From Cycas panzhihuaensis (lineage: Eukaryota; Cycadophyta): a stretch of 64,000 nt of DNA. Of the stretch, positions 46,500-57,830 are shown one piece after another (within the stretch, counting starts at the first letter, position 1; each line of letters opens with the position of its first letter). The translations under genes were made by a program, and so were the position numbers. Below the pieces are notes generated by a model that searched no databases, had not been told where the DNA came from, and saw nothing but the letters and a program-made list of their open reading frames with translations. Location of the stretch: NCBI GenBank assembly GCA_023213395.1, contig CM041465.1, forward strand, positions 39,377,741-39,441,740, read 5' to 3'.

Positions 46500-47560
46500 G
46501 CTATTTAAGGTGTTCTATCACCTAAAATTTTCTTGTACTTCCTTCTTTGTCTTTCTCATTGAAGACAACATCTTGACTTACATATACCTTGTTGTTTTTT
46601 GAATCTATACACTAGTTGCTTTCGAGTTTTTGCTATATCCAATCATCATGCATTCTAGACTTTTTGAATCTAGCTTGGTTCTTCTCTTATCTGGAATGTG
46701 AACAAAGGCTTGGCTGCTAAATACTTTTAGATGAATTATGTCAGGCTTCCTTCCTAACCATGCTTCTTCTGGAGTGTGATGCTCTACTACTTTTGTTAGA
46801 CTTCTATTTAATAAGTAATAGGTTGTACTAACTGCTTCAGCCTAATATGACCTTGGAATATTTTTCCCATGCATCATGCTCCTTGCCATTTCCATGATGA
46901 CCCTCTTTTTTTTTTCTACAACCCCATCATATTGGGGTGTATAGGGGATTAAAAATTGTCTTTGTATTCATCTAGTTTTATAGTACTCAAAAAATTCTTT
47001 GGAGATATATTCACCTCTACCATCAGACCCTATACATTTGATTTTGGAATTAGTTTCTAATTTAGTTTCAGCCTTGAATTCTTTGAATACATCAAAAATT
47101 TCTGATTTAGTATGCAAGAAATAAACTCAAATCTTCTTGGTCAAATCGTATATGAAAGTAAGAAAGTATCTACTTCCATTGATGGAGTACATAGTGAAAG
47201 GGCCACATAGGTATGTATGTACTGGTTCTAATTTTTCTTAGGTTCGCCATTTGCTTTCTTGAAATGGCAGTCTGTGCTATTTGCCAGATTAACAACGTAT
47301 AAAATTACTTGATGTGATGTGAGTTAGACCAATCACTAAATTTTTTTTCTTCATATTTTTTAGTTTTTTTATGAGAAGATGACTGTATTTCAAATGCCAC
47401 ATTTTATTATTATTACTTATAGTAGTATAAGCTTTTACATTAGGAAAAATAGGGTGTGATAGTAGCCTAAATAGGTCATTGCTTTCAACCTCTTTTGCGA
47501 TCACATTTCCATTGTTCTTCATATCAAGAATATAACAAAAACCTTTTTCATCCAATATAG
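46500..47560 (-). pseudogene. Copia-G integrase
   Basis: Minus-strand motifs include KMWHLKYSHLLIKKLKNM at the zinc-binding N-terminus (near 47370), a core around 46900-47230 with an SDGGGEY-like segment, and a C-terminus near 46600-46760 with the DSKSLECMMIGYSK-like pattern. Stops are frequent. Confidence 0.82.
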
Positions 47561-47569
47561 TGCTTAGAC

Positions 47570-48760
47570 CCTTCTTTTTAAGCTAATAGACAGATAAAAG
47601 ATTTATTTTTAAACCTAGCACCAAAAGTACATTCTTGATTTCTTAATTCTATCTTTTATCTTGACTATAATGGTTCCAACTCTTTTAATTTCAAGAGAGT
47701 ATTTATCTCCCAGTTCGACTGATTTGTCAGTGGTGTATGGATGCAAAGTCTCAAACCATTCTTCTCAACTGGTCATGTGACGTGACACTCCTTAGTCGAT
47801 GTACTAAATGTCCTTGTCTTGAAGGCTTGCTACTAGTGCAACAACGAATGCTATTTCTTCCTCTTTATCATGATCGTCGTCACCATCCTGTTCTTTGCTA
47901 TAGTTCCCCATAGACCTCTTCCCTCTCTAAATGTTTGCTCTCTTGCACTGGTATGGTTAATGTCCTAATTTTTTATAATGATAACATATGTCAAAGGTTT
48001 TACAAGAACTAGCAAAATGATCAATCTTACTACAGGCGTAACAGATCCTTGAGGGTGCATTACGGCGTCGTCCTCTTGAGTTTTGCTAATTTCCTCATGA
48101 TGGAGTGTGACTTTCAGGAGATTTTCCTCTTCCTCTACTTTGTCCTCTAGATCCCACGTTCAACCTAGATGCGAATGCATCCTCAAGATCTCCTACATCT
48201 TCATATCGCCTATTTCTTTACTCTTATTTTAGTAGTATCCCTATCAATGTATCCATTGTCATAGTTGCTATTTGGTTTTCATTAGTAATTGTAATTTGGT
48301 AACCATAAGTTCCACTAATACATGATTTGAAATTAGATCACCTGCACTGGAGAGATTATTTTTTAGTGAAATCACCTTATGTAAAAATTCTGTGATTATT
48401 TCTGACTCCTTCATGTAGAGTTTGAGCAGCTCTTCTTTAAGAGCTATTATCTTAGCCCTAATTTTTTTGTCCATATAAATTCTCTAAGTACTTTCAAATA
48501 GTTGTAGTAGAATAAATATTTTCAACATAAATGAGGAAAGGATCAGATATTGATAGTTTTAATGTGATGACTCCAATGCTGTCCCTTTCTTCCCAATTGG
48601 TTTGGGCAATCCCTACATTTTAGGCTTGACTTGATCTCCTATAGCAATTTGTGAGGCATTTTTTGCTCTAAGGAGAGTTTCTATTTTTATTTTCCATATG
48701 TGATAGTTATTTTATGTGAATTTATCATTATCAGACAGGGCCAAGATGGAAGAAGCTATT
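47570..48760 (-). pseudogene. Copia-G protease and gag
   Basis: Gag begins near 48755 with IASSILALSDNDKFT; the start codon is now ATA where Copia-I has ATG. An open segment at 48268-48474 contains ESEIITEFLHKVISLKNNL. Two zinc knuckles are near 47960-48045 (CYACSKIDHFASSC and CYHYKKLGH, stop, PYQC). The protease motif near 47795 has a stop in place of the serine of DSG. Confidence 0.87.
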
Positions 48761-48769
48761 TCCAAACAG

Positions 48770-49441
48770 AAAATATAGTTTTTGAAACCTTAGGCCATAC
48801 GATTATATGGATTTCCATACGGTATGAAAGTTGTATGGATAAACACAAAATACACCTTGAAAGAAAGCTCTTGTAGAGGTGAGTTAGGATCTGTAATTCT
48901 TTTTAGAGTCTGACTTCCAATTAGAGAGAAAATAGCCTTGAGAGGCTCGATTTGTGGTTAGGGTTTTGATTGAAAATCACTCATTTTGATAAAAAAACCC
49001 ACAGAAAAATTTGAAAAACTCTCTAGATACAATTGAAATATCTTAACAATGATTTTAGAACCAATTGCCAGTGAGAAAAATAGAGAAAAAATGAGATTTT
49101 TCACTGTGTCACTCCACTTCCTCGCAAACCTATTTTTGGTTGTTGACCTCAGATTGACTTGTCACATAAGGTAAATTTGTTCAGAATGGTCTGATCTATA
49201 TTCTAGCCAAATGAGACCTCGAAAATTTCTATTCGTATGACTGTACAGATCCATACTCTAGCTCTGGTATGACTTTGATTAACCTTCTTTCAGGCTTAGA
49301 ATGACTTTGCACTCTCTCTTCAGACTTCTTTTAGATCTTTTGACTTCATGCTTCTTGAAGATTCTTCTTCTCTTTTAGATCCTATGGGATCTTATACTGG
49401 ATTTAAAGGCAGTCTTTCTCCTTATTGGGTCAAGGTATCTT
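48770..49441 (-). other. Copia-G 5' leader
   Basis: Untranslated leader with CCATA/TATGG palindromic motifs at 48795-48840 and GTATG/GTAC motifs at 49229-49255. Comparable motifs occur in the leaders of Copia-I and Copia-F. Confidence 0.65.
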
Positions 49442-49453
49442 GCTCTGATACCA
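49442..49453 (-). other. Copia-G primer-binding site
   Basis: Minus strand TGGTATCAGAGC, identical to the initiator-Met primer site, directly at the LTR. Confidence 0.93.
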
Positions 49454-49625
49454 TGTTGAATAAACACAATGATGGGGGAGAGAATTGAATCAATTCATTA
49501 TTCAAGGTACAAGTACATATATACCATTAAGGTTTGAAACCACCTTGGGACTAACATGTAACTGACATGTGTTAATAATCATATTAGAGTACATAAGATA
49601 AATTAACTTATAATCTAGGATAAAA
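49454..49625 (-). repeat. Copia-G 5' LTR, first segment
   Basis: Aligned with 44519-44690. It is cut by Element-H; its last 15 bases are at 60824-60838. Confidence 0.92.
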
Positions 49626-50021
49626 TGTTAGAGTTAATAGTCATCACTCCACTCCCACCTTCTAACTAGGGGAGCACACCCCATCTTCTTCAATTTACAC
49701 GTGGGTGCTCAACATGTGTAGATAAGTTAATGTTAATTTGAGTTAAATTTATTTTAAGTTAAGTTTGTATTATTTTATTGTAACTTGAATTTCAGAGGTT
49801 GAGGAGTTTCTCTCCTCCTCTAAAATTATAAATATTGAGGCGTGTGCAACCCTAGTGTCTTTAGACACTGCCCATATTAGGAAATTTGTAAAGTTTTCTC
49901 TATCACAATAGATTGAATATACAATGATTTTCGTTTATACTACTATGCAACATTGATCTATTGAGTTTTGATTATTGGATTCATATTCTGCCTTATTCTC
50001 CATGCAATATTATTTCCTTCA
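49626..50021 (+). repeat. Element-H 5' LTR
   Basis: TGTTAGAGTTAATAGTC to TTCCTTCA; the 396-bp partner of 60421-60818. Confidence 0.94.
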
Positions 50022-50023
50022 TC

Positions 50024-50035
50024 TCGTATCAGAGT
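50024..50035 (+). other. Element-H primer-binding site
   Basis: TCGTATCAGAGT, two mismatches from the initiator-Met site, two bases inside the LTR. Confidence 0.8.
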
Positions 50036-50234
50036 ATAGGATTGCTGGCCTGCTGAAGTTTTCATGAAGAAGGAAAGTTTATTGGCATTTTGAGCCAGAT
50101 TTACTCACATCAAAGAAAATACTGGTTACATTTATTTTCTACAAGTTTTTTTAACAGATTCTTATATTTTTTATTAGAGATTTACATATTCTTAAGTTAT
50201 ATTTATGGAATAACAAAGATATTTTAGATTTCTT

Positions 50235-50640
50235 AAGTTTTTTCTCAGATTTGAGTTATATTTTTTCAAGATCTACATATTTTATTATATATTTCATCAT
50301 TTTTGGAAGATACTTATCTACTTATCTAATATTTTTTTAGATCTACGCAAGATTTTAGCTACAAGTTATATTTTTTCAAAGTTTTCTTCAGATCTGAGTT
50401 ATATTTTTTTAGATCTGCATATCTTATCATATATTTGACTATTTTCAAGAATATGTCAATCTATGTATCTAATATTTTCTCAGATTTGTGAAGGATTTCA
50501 ACTGCATGCAATAGTTATCAAAGTTTACTTCAAGATCTGCCATCGTTTTCTTAGATCTGACATATTTTACTTCAGATCTGCTATAGTTTTTTTCAGATCT
50601 ACTACATATTTTTTTAGATCTATGTAATTTACTAAGTATT
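50235..50640 (+). repeat. AGATCT-rich degenerate tandem repeats
   Basis: Two diverged units of about 150 bp (about 50235-50385 and 50386-50526) share CAGATCTGAGTTATATTTTT-like and TATTTTTT-AGATCT motifs, followed by shorter CAGATCT-containing repeats. Confidence 0.7.
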
Positions 50641-50807
50641 TTACCATTTTCTATTATATTTGGTTCAGATCTGTTTATTTCAGTAATTATTTCAACATTT
50701 TTTGGTATATTTGTCTCAGATCTATAACATTTAGTTTAGATTTACTATATTTCATTTCAAATTTGTATTTTTTATCATATATTTGACTATATTTTCAAGT
50801 TTTTTAT

Positions 50808-50985
50808 AGATATACAAATTTTGGGGGCATATTCAGCCTTTTGGAGAAGCATATACGATAGATATCATCTCTGCAAGTCTACTATAGTTACGTTTCTAGA
50901 TCTATAATTTTTGGAGCATATTCAGCCTTTTGGAGAAGCATATACAATAGATTTTATCTCTACAAGTCTACTACAACTACGTTTC
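50808..50985 (+). repeat. 89-bp tandem duplication
   Basis: Two adjacent copies contain GCATATTCAGCCTTTTGGAG at 50827 and 50916, differing at few positions. Confidence 0.9.
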
Positions 50986-52079
50986 CAAGTTCTTCATATT
51001 TCATTTTCAGATTTAAAACATACATACATATCTTGATTCTTTGATACATCTTGTTCTAGTATATTTAAAAATTTTGATTTTTTGGTTCTGTTACATGACT
51101 TTGAAAGATTTTATATCACTTGTGAAAGTTAGAAGATCTTCTTTTGCATTTGTCTTCACTCAGATCTAGTTTAATATTTTTTGGTTGAATATTTGTATTA
51201 TAAATCTATTCTATTCCACCTACATGAATAAGAGAAATTTGTAACTAATCCATTAACATAGCTTCCAACTAAATATATGCTCAAGAAGAAGCTTCTCCTA
51301 TTACTTCAAAGCAATATTAAGGCATGAATCAAGTGCTTTCATCTTTGGTAATATAGAAATTTGTACTTGAAAATTTTCATATTTGATACTTCCAAAAATT
51401 TATTGGAATGCTTAGTTTTGACTAAATCTCACAAACAAAGAAATACTCGAGTTTTTTTTATAAGCTGGAGAAAGCTCGAGTTGTTCTTGAAACTGATCCT
51501 GTCCATTTTGAGTATAGCCTGCATTAATTACATTCTAAGAAACCACATCTCTTTCTGGCATTTTGTCAAACATGTAACAATACATTTTTCAGTCCAAACC
51601 CTTTAGAAAAGCCATCTTTGTTTATTAAAAACTATTATTCAAAGATTGAACTCTATGCATTAAAGCCCATTTTTAACAAGTTACATTTGTATTATCAACC
51701 TCATAAAAAACGTGCCTTGGAGAGACTGAAAATAAAACTATTTCTTGATGAAGAAAATATAAGGGCATCATATTTATGTACTTTGAGATTTTGTTTTTCC
51801 AATTTTCTTTGAGTCCTACATAGAGGCTTTTGCACTGAAATTTTCAACAAAAATAACATCAACCCATAAATGATCAAGAATTACTAAGATAACATTGTTA
51901 TTAACTAGTAAATTTGTTGCTTTTAAAACATATACAGACTGTTGTGTTTCCTCTTATAGAAGAAGCTATTCTTGACTGGATTCACGAATAATAAATGTGG
52001 CCACATACATTTTAAGTGATAGCCAAGTTCATGTCATAAACTGGATTTCAACATCCATGGTCAAAAGCTTAACAGATGT
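50986..52079. other. Element-H internal region without recognised genes
   Basis: AT-rich sequence with short frames only and no pol motif. Small open frames at 51361-51812 show no family features. Confidence 0.45.
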
Positions 52080-52640
52080 AAATCATAATAGAGTTGCAAA
52101 GGTAATTTTCAAATCTTCAACCTCACTCTTTACTTGCAGAAAAACCTCATCTTCACAAAAGGTGAAGACGCCTCATTCTACTTTGAACCTGCCATTCTAA
52201 CCCTTGCGAGTGCCCGCACCCTTCAGCGGATCTTCTATACAAGTATGCATTTGCTGTCCCCTTAAAGTCCTTTTAGCAGGCATTATTTTCAAAGTTTCCT
52301 TCACATCTGAGTCACCTGCCTCAGAACTCGACTGTTCCTATTTCTCATCACATGCACTTAGGATTACTTCCTCTACATTAACAGCTTTGCCCTCTTTGGC
52401 ATTGGCACTTAGAAACTCACCTCATTCTTCTTTGAAACTCCAGACAGAACTTCAACCTTTGCAGACCCATTAAAACCCTGTTGAAAATACTCGGGCTAGG
52501 GCTTCCATCCCTCCACTACTACTAAAAACTAGACGAATAACCCAAACAACCCCAAGCATTCTGGTCCTAAGTGGTGTGCGTGCAGTCCATGTCCTTGAGC
52601 CCCCTGCACCTGGGCCTCTAATTTCCTTTGCCCATCGTTG
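52080..52640 (-). pseudogene. Unidentified host-gene-like fragment inside Element-H
   Basis: Protein not identified. The stretch is more GC-rich than its surroundings. Minus frames read GSRTWTARTPLRTRMLGVVW, then in another frame NGSAKVEVLSGVSKKNE, then in a third LSANAKEGKAVNVEEVILSA, SEAGDSDVKETLKIMPAKR and TLRGQQMHTCIEDPLKGAG, with three stops. The composition (Ser, Glu, Lys, a hydrophilic linker) is like a cellular nuclear or regulatory protein and not like gag or pol. The opposite strand has an 89-codon frame at 52204-52473, probably its shadow. Gene capture is inferred. Confidence 0.5.
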
Positions 52641-54460
52641 TCTGATAAAACAGTAGGAGATTTTCGGAGCCCATCCATTTGCTATGTTTTCTCCGTTATA
52701 GTGTAGCTAGTTCAGATAGTTGGATAGTGTTTTGAAATATTTAATTAAATTTGAAAAGTTTTGAATTTTACAGCCCCGTGCATGTGCAATATATTATATT
52801 TTGTTTTGTTTTCTTTAATGTTTATAAAATTTTAAAAAAATTAAGTATATTGTATAATATTTCAGATTCGAAGTTTAAAACCCTAGCTCCTTTGACACTT
52901 TCATCCTTGGTCCTATACTTCTCTCATATGACCATAACTCATCAATAAAGGGGCTAACAAACTTTTTATAATTTTTTTTTATTTTTCATCCTACATAAGG
53001 CAACTGGCAAATTTTTGCCATAACTCCTCACTCAGTCATCCGTTTCCGATGAAACTAGTTTCATTACATCAGAAAGTTTTCGTAGATTGACTTTAACTGG
53101 TCATATGACTAATTTGGACCTGATTTGATCCACTTTCAGTCAATTTAATGTCAAACATTCATTTTTTGAGCATTTTTAAATCTTTTTACAAAATCACTTT
53201 TTTAACTGATTATATTTTATTACCGGGTGACTATTTTCTGCTTGGATATGTTCTACAATGATATACATTCAACAAACTTTATTACCAACTATTTATTTTA
53301 TTTTTTAGAATTTATTTTGATCATTATTTTAATTGGCAAATATGGCATTTTGGTATTTTTTTAGTATTTTTTAAATATATCTACATAAAGGTATTTGCTT
53401 CTATTTCTACTATAATTTTTTTGTTTTATATTAGAATTCAATTCTATCAGTTTTGTTGGGAAGCTGACTCACTCCCTTTCGATTTGACAGTATTTTTTGT
53501 AATTTTTAAAGTGTTTTTACTAACCTTCAAAAATGTTAAAGTAGAGGTACTTAATACTCTCTAATCTGTCATATTTACACATCTACATATATTATTTCTC
53601 AAAATTTTTAGCTAAAAATATATGAAGTGGCTCTTTAAATTTTATGTAACCATTTTTCATCATTTTATAAGTATTTTATTAATATTTTTATGCTATTTTA
53701 ACCTTCATATTCCTGTTAGGCTTAAAAAAGAGGTTTATACATTTGAATCATCAAAATTTGACTTGTAGGAATCCATTTTCAAAACAACCAGTTCCATTAG
53801 ATACATATTTTATTAATCTTCATACTGGTGAAGTTTCATGTTATTCTGATATCATTTAGTACAACTTTGAAGCTGTCAAACTTGATGTTGTCCTCTAAAC
53901 TTTTTTTGTAAGGAGTACAATACTTTTTTGTTCAAAAGTTTCTTTATATTCATTATATTTCAAAGTAAAAATACTCATATATATTTTAGTTTTAATATTA
54001 TATAATATCAAGGAAAAAAATTTCTTACATTAAAAAATTTATTTACTTGCTCAAATTTATGGTTATTTATTTAAAGGATCAAAAGTTTAAAGAATTTTTT
54101 ATTCTTTATCAAAGTTTATTTCAAATTTACTTAGGATATTCATTATATTCAAATTTATTTTTATATTCATTTTATCTCAAAGGTTATTAAAAAGGCATAC
54201 ACTTATTAAAAAGTCTTTTATTTATCATTATTGAAACGATCATTTCCTTATTATGCTTAGTTCATATACTTTTCAAAGTCATATATATAAAAGTTTTTTT
54301 CTTTATTGCACCTATAAATGTTGCATTTAGTTCATTCATTTTTAAAGGACATTACATTCCTTTTAAAAAAGTTTATTTGAAATCACATATGTTCATTGGT
54401 TTATTGATTTTTTGACTTGGTAGAAGCATACCTTTTATGTACTAAAGTTTTTTTTATAAA
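52641..54460. other. Element-H internal AT-rich spacer
   Basis: Very AT-rich, with no motif on either strand and no tandem structure that I can define. Confidence 0.45.
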
Positions 54461-54761
54461 ATGATACAATTTTCTATATTTAATGGGCATAATTTTTCAC
54501 AATGGTATAGGACTATACAAGATTATTTTATTACACATGATTTTTTAAAGTATTTGCAACATGAATATGATCTTAGTATTAAAGAAAATTTTAGAAAGGA
54601 TAATGAAGTTTTAGGATTATTATTTTGTATTATTCATGAAGATGTCTTTTCAAAAGTTTCTGAATTAACAACTTCTAAATTTGTATGAGATATTTTGATT
54701 TCTACTTATAGGAGAGATACCTTCAATGTATTTGATGTCAATTTTGTTGAGCATGTGAGAA
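54461..54761 (+). pseudogene. Element-H gag-like ORF, 5' part
   Basis: An open frame of 75 codons starts MIQFSIFNGHNFSQWYRTIQ, similar in layout to the copia gag N-terminus (a FDG-NF--W pattern). A stop follows at about 54686, with further coding-like sequence (DTFNVFDVNFVEHV) up to Copia-I. Confidence 0.5.
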
Positions 54762-54984
54762 TGTCAGAAGATAGTGTTTTATTCTAGGATATAAGTATGT
54801 GATGTTAGGACATAAATGTATTAGGACATAAGTCCACCTTAATAAATGTAATTGTCTGGTGGACACGTGTCACTTTCAGATTAGTTTGTTATTAGGTAGT
54901 TACAACCTCTCCATGTATATATTCTACACATTATGCAGTAACGAAGTATGATTCTTCCATTCATCTTGATTGTACTCTCTTACA
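54762..54984 (+). repeat. Copia-I 5' LTR
   Basis: TGTCAGAAGATAG to CTCTTACA; partner of 59772-59994. Confidence 0.95.
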
Positions 54985-54996
54985 TGGTATCAGAGC
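54985..54996 (+). other. Copia-I primer-binding site
   Basis: TGGTATCAGAGC, a perfect initiator-Met site directly after the LTR. Confidence 0.95.
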
Positions 54997-55681
54997 AGGT
55001 TGCTTTGTCACATTAGGCAGATCTTAGAGTTTGTATGCTAAATTGAAGGAGATTTTTGAAGTTACACACAAGGAAGTGTCTTGACAAAGGATTCAAAGAG
55101 AAGACAGAAGCATTTTGAAGTTGCAGGCAGATTGTTTGAAACCCCCAGTGATACCCGTACAGATTCGTACAACCGTATGGTAAAAAAATTTCAAGTTCTC
55201 AGATTAAGACGAAATTTGGTCACCTTGTAGATCAGGACATCCTGATCATATTTCTCTTCTGGAGCGAGTTTATTTGAAGACTTTTTTTAGGTTGTTTTGC
55301 CTCTTTTCAGGTCTGCACCCCTTTTAACTTTGCAAGTGACATTTCTCTCAAATTTCTGCAATTTTCAGTCAGATTTTCTTCAAGAATCCATCACTGGAGT
55401 ATTGCACCTCTGTTTCGAGCATTTTCGTCTGGATTTTTGGCATTTTTTGTCAATTTTTAACGATTTTCTCCAGAATCTAAGGTGTTGACCGTACCCTTTT
55501 GAGGCCTATTTCTCTCCAGTTTTGAAGTCGAAATATGAAAACAATCATAGATCTAGATTCATCTTGATTCCAAATTTCTTTTAAGGTATCATTTGTATCG
55601 GTCCATACAATTTTTGTACTGTATGAAAATCTGTACAAAAGTATGATCTAGGGTTTTGAAAAGTCAAATTTTGAATTCAAC
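54997..55681 (+). other. Copia-I 5' leader
   Basis: About 0.7 kb of untranslated sequence. CGTAC/CCGTATGG motifs occur at 55153-55190 and GTCCATAC/GTATG motifs at 55597-55650. Confidence 0.7.
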
Positions 55682-56590
55682 ATGGCTTCTATAATACTCG
55701 TTTTTTCTGACAATGACAAATTAACTAATAATAACTATCATATTTGGAAAATTAAAATAGAAACTATACTTAGAGCAAAAAATGCATGGGGTATTGTTAC
55801 TGGGGTTGAATCCAAGCCTTTTAAAGCAGGGAATGCTCAGACAAATTGGGAAGAAAGAGATGGTGCCAGGGTGATTATACTAAAGTTATCAATTTCTGAC
55901 CCACTTCTTGTTTACATTAAAAATATGTACTCCACTGCTAGCATATGGCAATATCTAGAGAACATGTATGGTCAAAATAATAGAGCCAAAATAATAGCTC
56001 TAAATGATGATTTGTTCAATCTCCAAATGAAAGAGACTGAGTCTATCACTGAATTCTTACACAAAATAATCTCTCTGAGAAATAGCCTTATTAGTGTTGG
56101 TGGTCCTCTCACTGAACCAGAATTGGTAGAACTTGTTATTAGTAAATTGCCCAGATCATTTGATGTCACAATTAATACCATCACCAATGCCAATTAATTG
56201 GCAACTATGTCTTTGGATTCTCTACTAGGACTACTCCTACAGCAAGAACAAAGAAACAAAAGGTATGAAGGTATTACAGATCTCAAAGATGCCTTTGCAT
56301 CAAGGTTAAATCTGGGATCAAGAGGTCGAAGCAGAGGACATGGAAGAAATTCTAAAAACTATGGCACATCACGCGGTCAGTGGCAACACTCAAGTAGCAC
56401 ATCACGAGGAAGATGGCAAGATTCAAGAGGTAGAGGTAGAAGCATCATATGCTACAGTTGTGGTAAGATAAGTCACTTTGCCAACTCTTGTCAAACATTT
56501 GATAAATGTTATCATTGGTCAATCTGGACACTATGAATTTCAATGTAAGGAAGTGGATACACAGAGAGGGAAGAAACCGATGGGAAACTT
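55682..56590 (+). pseudogene. Copia-I gag
   Basis: Starts at the Met at 55682. DNDKLTNNNYHIWKIKIETI and AKIIALNDDLFNLQMKETES are copia gag features; an uninterrupted 171 codons is followed by a stop at 56195 and the frame resumes. An Arg/Gly/Ser-rich stretch precedes zinc knuckle CYSCGKISHFANSC (56450-56490). A second knuckle (CYHW, then GHYEFQC) is broken by a one-base frameshift near 56517. Confidence 0.93.
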
Positions 56591-57830
56591 CAGCAAATAA
56601 CAAACTGACAATGATGATTAAGAAGAAGAAGAAGCAATAGCCTTTGTCGTTGCTTTAACAACAAATTTTCAAGATAAAGAAGTCTGGTACATCGACTTTG
56701 GAGCTTCTCACCACATGACCAGTCGAGAGGAATGGTTTGAAGAGTTGTGGCCCTATAATTCAAATAAATCAGTGGAACTTGGAGACTAATACTCCATCAA
56801 AATTAAAGGAGTAGGAACAATTGCGATCAAAATCAATGACAAGATAGAAAAGATATGTGATGTCCTCATGCCAGATTTAAAAATGAATCTCCTTTCTATT
56901 TCTCAATTGAAGAAAAAGGGGATGTGTACTCTATTTGATGAAAAGGGGTTCTGTTATATTTATAACATGAAAAATAATGGGAGTGAAATTGCAAAAGGCA
57001 TTGAATGTAATGACCTATATAGGTTGATGTCATAATCTATTTTACCAAATGTAAAAGCATGTTCTGCTACAAGCAATAATGATAAAATATGACATTTCAA
57101 GTATGGACATCTTCCTATGGAAAAATTAAAGAATATGGAAAGGAAAAATCTGGTGATTAGATTATCCCATATCACCTTGAACAATTTTGTTTGTAAAAAT
57201 TGTCAATTTGGTAAACAGCATAGGCTTTCTTTTCAAGATAGCACATGGCAAGCTAGAGAAAAACTGGAGTTAATACAATCTGATCTCTGTAGTCCCATTA
57301 CTCCATACTCCATCAATAAGAAAAGATATTTCATTACTTTCATAGATGACTTCACCAGAAAAATATGGATTTATTTTTTGCATACAAAATCAGAAGTTTT
57401 TGACGCATTTAAAGAGTTCAAAGCATAAGCTGAACTAGAAAGTAATGCCAAGATTAAGTGCATAAGATCAGATGGAGGAGGAGAATACATCTCAAAAGAA
57501 TTCCTAGAATACTGCAAGCGTAGAGGGATACAGAGACAATTTACAACTCCATATACGCCTCAATCCAATGGAGTTGCAGAACGTAAAAATTGAGTCATTA
57601 TGGAAATGGCACGAAGTATGATACATACAAAGAATGTCTCCAAAACTTATTGGGCTAAAGCTATTAGTACAGCCTGTTACCTATTAAACATGAGTCCAAC
57701 TAAAGCAGTAATCCAGTCTACTCCAGAAGAAGCCTGGATAGGAAGGAAGCCTGATATAAGTTATTTAAAGGTCTTTGGAAGCCAAGCATTCGTTCATATT
57801 CCAGATAAGAAAAGGGAAAAATTGGACTAA
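56591..57830 (+). pseudogene. Copia-I protease and integrase
   Basis: The protease motif reads WYIDFGASHHMT (from 56685), with Phe for the Ser of DSG. Integrase: the zinc-binding N-terminus with HFKYGHLPMEKLKNM, then CKNCQFGKQHR (57195 onward), the core with IQSDLCSPI, SDGGGEYISKEFL and PYTPQSNGVAERKN, so all three catalytic acids remain. A stop replaces an Arg codon after AERKN. The C-terminus reads SYLKVFGSQAFVHIP. Confidence 0.92.
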
